DNA of 64,000 nucleotides from Microglena sp. YARC (lineage: Eukaryota; Chlorophyta; Chlorophyceae; Chlamydomonadales; Chlamydomonadaceae). The stretch lies in NCBI GenBank assembly GCA_022414725.1, contig CM039467.1:5775794-5839793 (forward strand), read 5' to 3'. The position numbers were made by a program, and so were the translations under genes. This document shows positions 19,291 to 30,400 of this stretch, piece by piece. Position 1 is the stretch's first letter; each line of letters begins with the position of its first letter. Under the pieces are notes generated by a model that ran no database searches, was not told the origin of the DNA, and saw only the letters and a program-made list of their open reading frames with translations.

Positions 19291-19296
19291 CACTTG

Positions 19297-19446
19297 TAGG
19301 GACTAGCATATTATATGATGTTGACCAAAGGCAAGTATGGTATCATATGATATCATGCAAACTGCATCATATGATATTGTATATAAATAGTAACTTTGGA
19401 CTAGTCAGACAGCCGGCATCGCATGATATCATATTGCCGTTCCCTA
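19297..19446 (+). mobile_element. 150-bp palindromic MITE with 8-bp target duplication
   Basis: Ends are TAGGGACTAGCATATTATAT and (other strand) TAGGGAACGGCAATATGATA. It is flanked by CACACTTG at 19289-19296 and 19447-19454, a perfect 8-bp duplication. TAGGG-type ends plus an 8-bp duplication point to the hAT superfamily. No ORF. It lies within intron 2 of the NASP gene. Confidence 0.85.
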
Positions 19447-19477
19447 CACACTTGTCTCATCCTACACCACACATGAC

Positions 19478-20855
19478 CCATTATTGTACTCCATAGGATG
19501 GCCCTGACAAGTGGCAAGCCCACTCATCGTATATCACACATGACTCATTATTGTACTCCATATGATGGCCCTGAGAAGTGGCAAGCCCACTCATCGTACA
19601 CCACACATGACTCATTATTGTACTCCATATGATGGCCCTGAGAAGTGGCAAGCCCACTCATCGTATATCACACATGACTCATTATTGTACTCCATATGAT
19701 GGCTCTGAGAAGTGGCAAGCCCACTCCTCGAACATCACACATGACTCATTATTGCACTCCGTATGATGTATAGCTTGCGTGTGCATGTCTCATCCTCATC
19801 CTCATGCACTCATCCCGCATTATCCTCATCCTCATCCTACATCACACACTTCTATCATCTAACACCACACAAGTTACTCATTATTGTACTCCATAGGATG
19901 GCTCTGACAAGTGGCAAGCCCACTCATCCTACACCTCACACTTCTCCAATCTTTCGCCACAAGTTACTCATTATTGTACTCCCTATGATGTATAGCTTGT
20001 GTGTGTATGTCTCATCCTCATCGCCATGTACTCATCCCACATCATCCTCATCCTCATCCTCCTGTACTCATCCCGCATCATCCTCATCCTACATCACACA
20101 CCTCTATCATCTTGCACCACACATGACTCATTATTGTACTCCATATGTCATATAGCTTGCGTGTGTATGTCTCATCCTCATCCTCATGCACTCATCCCGC
20201 ATTATCCTCATCCTCATCCTACATCACACACTTCTATCATCTAACACCACACATGACTCATTATTGTACACGATAGGATGGCTCTGACAAGTGGCAAGCC
20301 CACTCATCCTACACCTCACACTTCTCCCATCTTACATTACACACGACTCATTATTGTACTTCAAAGGATGGCTCTGAAAAATGGCAAGCGCATCATGCCG
20401 ACGTTCTAGGCACATTACTCATTATTGTAATCCATAGGATGGCTCTGAGAAGTGGCAAGCCCACCATGGCGACGTTCTAGTCACATGACTCATTACTCAT
20501 TATTGTAATCCATAGGATGGCTCTGAGAAGTGGCAAGCCCACCATGCCGACGTCCTAGTCACATTACCCATTACTCATAACTCATTATTGTACTCCATAT
20601 TATGGCTCTGAGAAGTGGCAAGTCCACCATGCCGACGTCCTAGTCACATTACTCATTACTCATTACTCATTATTGTAATCCATAGGCTGGCTCTGAGAAG
20701 CGGCAAGCCCACCATGCCGACGTCCTAGTCACATTACTCATTACTCATAACTCATCATTGTACTCCATATGATGGCTCTGAGAAGTGGCAAGTCCACCAT
20801 GCCGACGTCCTAGTCACATTACTCATTACTCATTACTCACTAATGTAATCCATAG
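19478..20855 (+). repeat. Array of decoy 3' splice sites copied from the exon 3 boundary
   Basis: About 15 units of variable length, each with CTCATTATTGTACTCCATA, then GGATGGCTCTGAGAAGTGGC and AAGCCCAC(C/T)AT; later units continue into GCCGACGTTCTAGTCACATT. This is exactly the intron end (CCATAG) plus the first 30-60 bases of NASP exon 3 (20856 onward). Between the units lie further CATCC-rich minisatellite stretches (19780-20230). Many units retain CCATAG, so they are potential acceptors. Confidence 0.88.
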
Positions 20856-21007
20856 GATGGCTCTGAGAAGTGGCAAGCCCACCATGCCGACGTTCTAGTC
20901 ACATTGGGGGACATCAGGGCTGAAGAGGGTCAGGCACCCGCTGCTGTTGTTGAGTACCTTAAGTACTTGAAGCATGTCGAGAACATGAATCCCCCCAATC
21001 TGCGTAG
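20856..21007 (+). CDS. NASP: NASP exon 3: TPR3
   Basis: Follows CCATAG in phase 0 and encodes DGSEKWQAHHADVLVTLGDI, REEG-type continuation RAEEGQAPAAVVEYLKYLKH, and VENMNPPNLR. In plant NASP the equivalent TPR3 reads as a helix with (D)xLxxLxEVSLE followed by Y-x-x-x-L and a P-x-x-R turn, and the match is clear. The exon ends with two bases of an Arg codon at GTGGGTGC. Its start is preceded, and its second half followed, by arrays of partial copies of itself. Confidence 0.88.
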
Positions 21008-22060
21008 GTGGGTGCCGTGCCGTGCAATGCATAGGTTGATTAAGGCTTCTTGCATGGGATGGGTGGTGGCGTGTGTGTGTGTGTGGGGGGGTGATGATGC
21101 TGTTGTGGAGTACCTTAAGTTCTTGAAGCATGTCGAGAACATGAAGCCCCCCAATCTGCGCAGGTGGGTGCCGTACCGTGCATGGGTTGATAAACGTCTC
21201 TTGCATAGGGTTGGGTTGGGTGGGGGTGGGGGGCTGAAGAGGGTCAGGCGCAAGCTGCTGTTGTGGCGTGCCTTAAGTACTTGAAGCAAGTCGAGAACAT
21301 GAAGCTCCCAGTTTGTGTAGGTGGGTGCCGTGCCGTGCGGCGCCTAGGTTGATTTACAAAGCATGCTTAATTAAACCTCGCTTGCATGGTGGTGGTGGTG
21401 CTGTGAGTATGTGTGTGTGTGTGGTGGTGGTGGTGGTGGTGGTGGTGGTGGGGGGTAAACAGTGCATGGGTTGATGCTGTTGTTGCAGAGTACCTGAAGC
21501 ATGTCGAAGACATGAAGCCCCCCAATCTGCGGAGGTGGGTGCTGTGCATCGCATGGGTTGATAAACGTCTCTTTTATGGGGTGGGTGGGGTGGGTGAGGG
21601 AGGCTGAAGAGGGTCAGACGCAAGCTGCTGTTGTGGAGTGCCTTAAGTACTTGAAGCAAGATGACAACATGAAGCTCCCCAATTCTCTTGCAAAGGTTGG
21701 GTGGGTGGGGTGGGGGTGGGGGGCTGAAGAGGGTCAGACGCAAGCTGATGTTGTGGAGTGCCTTAATACTTGAAGCAAGATGACAACATGAAGCTCCCCA
21801 ATTCTCTTGCAAAGGTTGGGTGGGTGGGTGGGGGTGGGGGGCTGAAGAGGGTCAGACGCAAGCTGATGTTGTGGAGTGCCTTAAGTACTTGAAGCAAGAT
21901 GACAACATGAAGCTCCCCAATTCTCTTGCATAGGTTGGGTGGGTGGGGTGGGGGTGGGGGCTGAAGAGGGTCAGGCGCAAGCTGCTGTTGTGGAGTGCCG
22001 GACGTACCTGAAGCATGTCTAAAGCATGAATACCCCTAATCTGCGTAGGTGGGTGCCGTG
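21008..22060 (+). repeat. Array of partial exon 3 copies with donor sites
   Basis: About seven units begin near 21100, 21228, 21480, 21605, 21725, 21845 and 21965. Most carry GGCTGAAGAGGGTCAGRCGC, AAGCTGCTGTTGTGGAGT, CTTAAGTACTTGAAGCA, and several end CCCCAATCTGCG(T/C)AGGTGGGTG, i.e. an exon 3 end with its donor. Some have AACATGAAGCTCCCCAATTC instead. Several units lose the frame (TGG for GAG changes are silent, but TGA occurs), so most cannot be translated. Confidence 0.85.
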
Positions 22061-22129
22061 CCGTGCATGGGTTGATAAACGTCTCTTGCATAGGTTGGGT
22101 GGGTGGGGTGGGTGGGGGAGGCTGAATAG

Positions 22130-22721
22130 GGGGGGGTAAACAATGCATAGTGGCGGTGATGAGTGTGTGCGTGTGTGTGTGTGAGGGGGGGGGGGGGGGG
22201 GTAAACAATGCATAGTGGCGGTGATGTGTGTGTTTGTATGTGTGTGTGTGTGTGTGGGGGGGGTAAACAATGCATAGTGGCGGTGATGTGTGTGTTTGTA
22301 TGTGTGTGTGTGTGTGTGTGTGTGTGGGGGGGGGTAAACAATGCATAGTGGCGGTGATGTGTGTGTTTGTATGTGTGTGTGTGTGGGGGTAAACAATGCA
22401 TGGTGGCGGTGATGTGTGTGTTTGTATGTGTGTTAGTGTGTGTGTGGGTGGGGGGGGGGGTAAACAATGCATAGTGGCGGTGATGTGTGTGTGCGTGTGT
22501 GTGGGTGGGGTGGGGGGTGGGTGGGGGGTAAACAATGCAGAGTGGCGGTGATGTGTGTGTTTGTATGTGTGTGTGTGTGTGTGGTGGGGGGGGGGAGGGG
22601 GGTAAACAATGCATAGTGGCAGTGATGTGTGCGTGTGTGTATGTGTGTGTATGTGGGGGGTGGGGTGGGGTGGGGGGGGGCAATGCATAGTGGCGGTGAT
22701 GTGTGCGTGTGTGTGTTTGTA

Positions 22722-22756
<35 letters not shown>

Positions 22757-22770
22757 GGGGTAGTAGTGCA
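22130..22770. repeat. About 65-bp GT-rich minisatellite, about 9 copies
   Basis: Unit GGTAAACAATGCATAGTGGC, GGTGATGTGTGTGTTTGTAT, (GT)n, Gn. The G and GT tracts vary in length between units. Confidence 0.93.
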
Positions 22771-22835
22771 TGGTGGCCGTGCTGTGCGTGTACACATCCT
22801 TGTCAACACTAACTTGCGTTGCTTATGTGGTGCAG

Positions 22836-22910
22836 GGTGGCTGAGGCGCAGTTCAAGATTGCAATCACTATTGAAGAGGACAAACCAGTGGAGGCTCTCT
22901 CTCGTTGCAA
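22836..22910 (+). CDS. NASP: NASP exon 4: TPR4 first helix
   Basis: The first base completes Arg (AG+G) from exon 3, then VAEAQFKIAITIEEDKPVEA, LSRC and two bases of Lys. Family members have R-x-AE-x-x-(F/Y)-x-(I/L)-x-x-x-x-E at this place followed by P-x-EA, so the match is clear. Acceptor TGGTGCAG, donor GTAAGTGAG. The exon's 3' end and donor are the seed of the following array. Confidence 0.88.
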
Positions 22911-23785
22911 GTAAGTGAGACCTCAATCGATATGGTATAATGCGGGCGGGTGGAATGTGTGAGTGGGTGGTGAGGGGGGGGAGTTGCAAGTAAGTGGAAC
23001 CTCAATCGATTTTGTATAATGCGGGTGGGTGGAATATGTGTGTGGGTGGTGAGGGGGGGAGCTGCGAGTAAGTGGGACCTCAATCAATTCAGTAGAATGC
23101 GGGTGGGTGGAATGTGTGTGTGGGTGGTGAGGGGGGGGAGTTGCAAGTAAGTGAGACCTCAGTCGATTTGGTAGAATGCGGGTGGGTGGAATGTGTGTGT
23201 GGGTGGTGAGGGGGGGGAGTTGCAAGTAAGTGGGACCTCAGTCGATTTGGTATAATGCGGGTGGGTGGAATGTGTGTGTGGGTGGTGAGGGGGGAGTTGC
23301 AAGTAAAGTGAGACCTCAATCGATTCGGTATAATGCGGGTGGGTGGAATGTGTGTGTGGTTGGTGAGGGGGGGAGCTGCGAGTAAGTGGGACCTCAATCG
23401 ATTTGGTAGAATGCGGGTGGGTGGAATGTGTGTGTGGGTGGTGAGGGGGGGGAGTTGCAAGTAATTGAGACCTCAGTCGATTTGGTATAATGCGGGTGGG
23501 TGGAATGTGTGTGTGGGTGGTGAGGGGGGGAGCTGCGAGTAAGTGGGACCTCAATCGATTCGGTATAATGCGGGTGGGTGGAATGTGTGTGTGGTTGGTG
23601 AGGGGGGGAGCTGCGAGTAAGTGAGACTTCAATCGATTTGGTAGAATGCGGGTGGGTGGAATGTGTGTGTGGGTGATGAGGCGGGGGAGTTGCAAGTAAG
23701 TGGGACCTCAATCGATTTGGTAGCATGCGGGTGGATGTGGGTGGGTGGATTGTGTGTGTGGGTGGTGAGGGTGGGGGGGGGACCT
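22911..23785 (+). repeat. About 77-bp array of decoy 5' splice sites from exon 4
   Basis: About 11 units, each TTGCAAGTAAGTGRGACCTC, AATCGATTTGGTATAATGCG, GGTGGGTGGAATGTGTGTGT, GGTGAGGGGGGGAG. The first ten bases are the last codons of exon 4 joined to its GTAAGT donor. About half of the units have TGCGAGTAAGT instead, keeping the donor hexamer. Confidence 0.92.
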
Positions 23786-23789
23786 CAAT

Positions 23790-24235
23790 CAATTTGGTAT
23801 TTTACTCCATCTTATTGCGCTAAGCTCTTTTGGAGGTAGTGTAAGATTGCATGCAGTATCGAAGAGGACAATTTTTTGGAGGCTGTCACTCGTTGCATGT
23901 AATTGGGCCTCAATCACATTTTGGTATGGTACTACATCTTGTCGCGCTTTGCTCATTGGAGGGTTAGATTGCTCATTTGGCATATACGATTGCATGCACA
24001 ATTGTCGAGGACAAACCAGTGGAGGCTCTCACTCGTTGCGAGTAAGTGGGACCTCAATCGATTTGGTATGGTACTTCTCCTTGTCGCGCTTCGTTTATAT
24101 TAAGGGTTTGACTGTTTGTGAACCCTAACACCATTTTGCCGCGCTTTGCTCATTTGGAGGTCGTGTAAGTTTGCATGCACTATCGAAGAGGACAAGCCTG
24201 GGGAGGCTCTCTCTCGTTGCAAGTAAGTGGGGCCT
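23790..24235 (+). pseudogene. Three longer partial copies of NASP exon 4
   Basis: Segments around 23850-23900, 23990-24046 and 24170-24226 repeat ATCGAAGAGGACAA, GGAGGCTCTC, TCGTTGCAAGTAAGTGG. All lack an acceptor; in place of the exon start they have GTGTAAG(A/T)TTGCATGCA. One carries a GAGGACAATTTTTTGG change. They cannot be spliced in as whole exons. The surrounding unit of about 120-170 bp contains GCTTTGCTCATTTGGAGG. Confidence 0.75.
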
Positions 24236-24282
24236 CAATGGATTTTGTATGGTGCGGTCGGATGTGGGTGGGTGGAAAGTGT

Positions 24283-24313
<31 letters not shown>

Positions 24314-24430
24314 GGGGGGACTAGCGCACCTGTTATATTATCCTAGTCCCACACTACACTCCACTATCAGGGTGGCGCAAGAAGGACCACTACCATCATC
24401 ATCACCACCACCATCATCATGTCCCCCCAG
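24236..24430. other. End of NASP intron 4
   Basis: Contains a GT then G run (about 24277-24319) and two similar acceptor regions: ATCAGGGTGGCGCAAGAAGG at 24368 and CCCCCCAGGGTGGCGCAAGG at 24423, 60 bases apart and separated by ATCATCACCACCACCATC-type sequence. The 3' splice region of exon 5 is thus already duplicated. Confidence 0.65.
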
Positions 24431-24467
24431 GGTGGCGCAAGGAGCTTTGGAGTTGAGGCACAAGGAG
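24431..24467 (+). CDS. NASP: NASP exon 5 (tentative): TPR4 second helix
   Basis: After CCCCCCAG the first base completes Lys, then the frame reads VAQGALELRHKE up to a GAG/GTGGAG donor. The amphipathic helix resembles the A-L-x-x-x-K-x-R-x-E segment that follows TPR4 in plant NASP. Ending here leaves phase 0, which fits the next coding exon at 52724. The donor is weak, and the exon could instead run on a few codons (VEAIAIA) into the satellite. A frameshifted near copy of this boundary sits at the far end of the satellite (36462). Confidence 0.5.
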
Positions 24468-24472
24468 GTGGA

Positions 24473-27400
24473 GGCCATTGCCATCGCCACCACCATGGCC
24501 ACCACCATTGTCACCACCACCATGGCCACCACCATTTGATGCCACCACCATTGATCACCACCACCATGGCCAACCACCATTGTCACCACCACCATGCCAC
24601 CACCATGCCCACCACCATTGTCATGGCCGCCACCACCATGGCCGCATTGTCACCACCACCATTGCCACCACCATTGTCACCACCACCATGCGTCACCACC
24701 ACCACCATTGTCACCACCACCATCACCACACCATGGGCACCATATGTCACCACCACCATGGCCATGGCCTCCACCATTGTCAACCACCACCCATGGCCAT
24801 TGTCACCCCACCATTGGCCACCACCATTGTCACCACTGCGCCACCACCCATGGCCGCCATCACCACCACCATGGCCACCACCATTGTTCGCCACCACCAT
24901 GTCACCACCACAATGGGGCCACCACCATTGTCACCACCACCATGGCCACACCATTGTCACCACCACCCATGGTCGCCACCACCATGGCCGGCCACCACCA
25001 TGGCCACCACCATGGCCACCAACTCCATTGTCACCACCACCATGCCGCCACCACACCATGGCCACCACCATTGATGGGGCCACCATTGGCCACCATTGTC
25101 ACCACCACCATGGCCACCACCATTGTCACACCACCATGCCGCCCACCACCATGCCACCACCATTGTCACCACCACCATGGCCAACCACCATGCCACCACC
25201 CATTGTCAACCACCACCATGGCCACCACCACCATGGTCAACCACCCCACCCATGGCCTCCACCATTTCATGGCCACCACCATGTGGCCGCCAACCACCGC
25301 CACCACCATGGGGCATTGTCACACCACCACCATGGCAACGCACCATTGTCACCACCGGACCATGGCCACCACCATTGTCATCCACCACCATGGCCCACCA
25401 CCATTGTCACCACCACCATGGCCACCACCATTGCCACCACCGAATTGTCACACCACCATGCCCACCATTGGTCACCCAATGGCCACCACCATTGTACCAC
25501 CACCATGGCCACCACCATTGTCACCACCACCATGGCCATGGCCACCAGGCATTGTCACCCACCACCATGGCCACCACCATTGTCACCACCCACATGGCCA
25601 CCACCATTGTCCACCATGCCCACCCACCACCTTGCCACCACCACCATGCCCCAACCACCATTGTCACCACCACCATGGCCACCACCATTGTCACCACCAC
25701 CATGGTCACCACCACCATGGGGGGGTCCACCACCACCATGGCCACCACCATTGTCCACCACCCCATAGCCCATTGTCAACACCACCATTTGGCCACCACC
25801 ACCACCACCACCATGGCCACCACCACCATTGTCAACCACCACCCCACCACCATGGCACCACCATTGTCACCACACCAATGGCCACCCATGGCCCAACCAA
25901 TTGTCACCACCACCATCGGCCACCACCATTGTCACCACCACCATGGCACCACCACCATGGCACCATTGTCACCACCACCATGGCCACCACCATTGTTCAC
26001 CACCACCACCACCATGTCACCACCCATGGCCACCATTGTCAACACCACCACCATGGCCACCACCATTGTCACCACCACCATGGCCACCACCATTGTCACC
26101 ACCACCATGGCCACCACCATTGTCACCACCACCATGGGCCACCACCATTGTTCACCACCATTGTCGACCACCACCATGGCCACCAAACCATTGTCACCAC
26201 CACCATGCCACCACCATTGTCACCACCACCATGGCCACCACCATTGTCACCACCACCATGGCCACCACCATTGTCACCACCACCATGGCACCACCATTGT
26301 CCACCCCACCATTGACCACCACCATGGCCACCACCATTGTCACCCACCACCATGGCCACCACCATTGTCACCACCACCATGGCCACCACCATTTGTCACC
26401 ACCACCATGGCCACCACCATTGTCACCACCACCCATCCACCATTGTCAACACCATGGCTTTGCCACCACCACCCATGGCCACCACCATGGCATTGTCACC
26501 ACCACCATGGCCACCACCATGGCCACCACCACCAATTGTCACCACCACCATGGCCACCACCATTGTCACCACCACCATGGCCACCACCATTGTCACCAAT
26601 GGCCCCACCATTTCACCCCACCATGGCCACCACCATTGTCACCACCACCACCACCACACCACCATTGTCACCACCACCATGGCCACCACCATTGTCACCA
26701 CCACCATGGCCACCACCATTGTCACCACCACCATGGCCACCACCATTGTCACCACCACCATGCCGCCACCATGGCCATTGTCACCACCACCATGGCCACC
26801 ACAACATTGTCCACCGCCAACCCCAGATGGCCCCACCGCCACCCACCATGGCACCACCATTTGCCACCACCATGGCATTCACCATTGTCACCATCACCTG
26901 TTGGTCATGGCCACACACCATGCCGCCACCACCACCACCATGGCCACCACCATTGTCACCACCACCATTGGCCACCACCATTGCCACCACCACCATGGCC
27001 ACCACCATTGTCACCACCACCATGGCCGCCACCACCACATGGCCACCACCACCACCATTGGCCACCACACCATTGTCACCACCACCGCCACCACCATTGT
27101 CACCACCACCAGGCCTCCACCACCATGGCAAACCACCATTGTCACCCACCACCACCATGGCCACCACCATTGTCACCACCACCATGCCGCCACCACCATT
27201 GTCACACCACCACACCACCATTAGCACACACCACCATGGCCACCACCATTGTCACCACCACCACCACCAGCACCCCACCACCACCATGCCACCACCAATT
27301 GTCACCACCACCATGGCCACCACCATTGCCACCACCATGGCCACCACCATTGTCAACACCCATCCCACCACATTTCACCGCCGACCATGGCCTCCACCAT

Positions 27401-30400
27401 GGCCAGCCACCACCTGGCACCACCCATTGTATCCCCACCATGGGCCAACCATGCCACCACCATTGTCCACCACCATGCGCCGCCACCACCACCACCACCA
27501 TTGTCCACCAACCAACCATCCACCACCACCAATGGCCACCACCATTGTCAACCCACCACCATGGCCCATGTCCCACCATGGCCACCACCATTGTCACCAC
27601 CACCATGGCCACCACCATTGTCACCACCACCATGGCCACCACCACCATGGCCACCACCATTGTCACCATGCCCCCATTTGCACAACCACCATGGCCGCCA
27701 CCACCATGGCCACCACCATTGTCACCACCACCAGGCACCATTGAACCATTGTCACCCACCTTGCCACCACCATTGTTCACCACCACCAATTGTCACCACC
27801 ACCATGGCAACCACCATGTACACCACCACCATGGCCATCACCATTGTCACCACCACCATGGCCACCACCATTGTCACCACCACTATGCACACCATTTCAC
27901 AACGCATTTCACCACCACCATGGCCACCCCACCACCATTGTCACCACCACCATGGCCGCCACCACCATGGCCACCACCATTGTCACCACCACCATGTCAC
28001 CATGCACCACCATGGCCACCACCAATTGTCACCCAACCACCATGGCCACCACCATTGTCACCACCACCATGGCTGCCCACCACCATGGCCACCACCATTT
28101 GTCACATACCACTTACCATGGCCGCCACCACCATTGGCCACCACCACCACCATCACCACCACCATGCACATTGGTCACCCCACCATGGCCACCACCATTG
28201 TCACCACCACCATTGTCAGACCCCACCACCATGGGCCACCAAACACCATTGTCACCACCACCATGGCCACCCCACACCGCCATTTCACCACCCACCATGC
28301 CACCACCATCATCACCACCACCAATATGCCGCATCATGGTCCACCACCCATTGTTCACGCCACCACCATGGCCTCCACCATGCCCACCACCTGCCACCAC
28401 CTTTCACCACCACCCAGGCCCACCACCATTTGTCACCACCACCATGCCCACCACCATTTCCACCCCACCATGCCACCACCCACCTACCATTTCATGGCCC
28501 ACCACCCATTTTGTCACCCACCACCATGCCACCACCATTGCCCACCCACCACCATGGCCACCACCATTGTCACACCACCATGGTCACGCCACTGAACACA
28601 CCATGGCCATCACCATTGTCACCACCACCATGGCCACCACCATTCGCACCCACCACCATCCCGCCCCACCATGCCACACATTTCACCACCACCATGGCCG
28701 CCACCATCCACCACACATTGTCACCACCCCATGCCACCCACCCATTGTCACCACCACCATCCACCACCATTTCAATTCCGTCACCGCCACCAGCCTCCAC
28801 CATTGTCACCACCAAACCAGCCCCACCCCATGGCATCGGCCCACCACCATTGTCACCACCAACCATGCCAACCACCATTTCAACCACCACATTTCACCAC
28901 ACCATCACCACCATTGTCAGCCACCACCATAATGCTGCACCACCACCACCCACCATGGCCATTAGTTCACCACCACCAAGCCACCACCATTGTCACATCC
29001 ACCATGGCCACCACCATGGCCACCACCACCATTGCTGGCCACCACCAGGGCCCACCATGTCACCACCACCATAGGCCACCACCATTGTCTACCCACCACA
29101 ACAATGGCCACCACCATTTTCACCACCACCATGGTCCCACCATACCCACCACCATGGCGCCACCCACCATGGCCATCCACAATTGTCACCACCACCATGG
29201 CACCACCATTCACCACCACATGGCCACCACCATTGTCACCACCACCATGGCCCACCACCAGTTGTCACCACCACCATGGCCCACCACCATGGCCACCACC
29301 ATTTGTCACCACCACCAATTGCACCACCCCATGGCCACCACCATTTCATTGTTCACCCACCACTGGCCACAACCTATGTCACCAACCACCATGTGCCCAC
29401 GAAACCCATGGCCACCACCATTGTCACCACCACCATGGCCACACACATCCACCACCATTGTCACCACCACCATGCCGCCACCATGTCACCACGGGTGGCA
29501 GGGAGACCATGGCCCCCAACCAACCATGGCCACCACCATTGTCACCACCACCATGGCAACCCCATTTCAAACCACCCACTGCCCACCACCATGTCACCAC
29601 CACCATGGCCACCACCATATGTCACCACCACCAGCGCCACCATTTCCACCACCACCAGGCCACCACATTGTCCACCACCACCATGGCCACCACCATTGTC
29701 ACCTCAGACCATCATGGCCACCACCATTGTCACCACCACCATCCCAACCACCATTTCACCACCCACCATACCCCACCCACCATGCCATCACCATTGGCCA
29801 CCACCATCCACGGACCATTGTCACCATGTCACACCACCATGGCCACCAACCACTTGTCACCACCAACCATGGCCACCACCCCAGTTCAACAACCATTGCA
29901 TCACATTTCACCGCCCACCATGGCCGCCAACCACCATGCCCACCACCCTTGTCACCACCACCATGGCATTGTCGCACCCACCCACTCACCACCATGGCCA
30001 CCACCATGTCACCACCACCATGCCACAACCAATCTCTCACCACCACCATGCGCCACCACCATGGCCACCACCATTGTCACCACCACCAACCACCTTTTAA
30101 CCACCATGGCCGCCACCCCACCAATGCGACCACCATTTCACCACCACCATCCACCACCATTTCACCACCACCATAGGCCACCCACCAAGCACCTGCCGCC
30201 ACCCACCATAGCCACCAGCATTTCACCACCACCCATGGCCGCCATCATGCCCCACCATTGTTCACCACCACTATGCCACCCCATCACCACCACCATGGCC
30301 ACCCACCATTGTCACCGCCACCATGCCTCCCCACCATGCGTCACCCCACCATGCCCGAAACTTATGCGCACCAGCATTGCTCACCACCCACCATGCCACC

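Noticed and set aside
22036..22989. 317-codon minus-strand frame rich in His/Thr/Pro
   Set aside because: Translation of the GT-rich 65-bp minisatellite and the 77-bp donor array.
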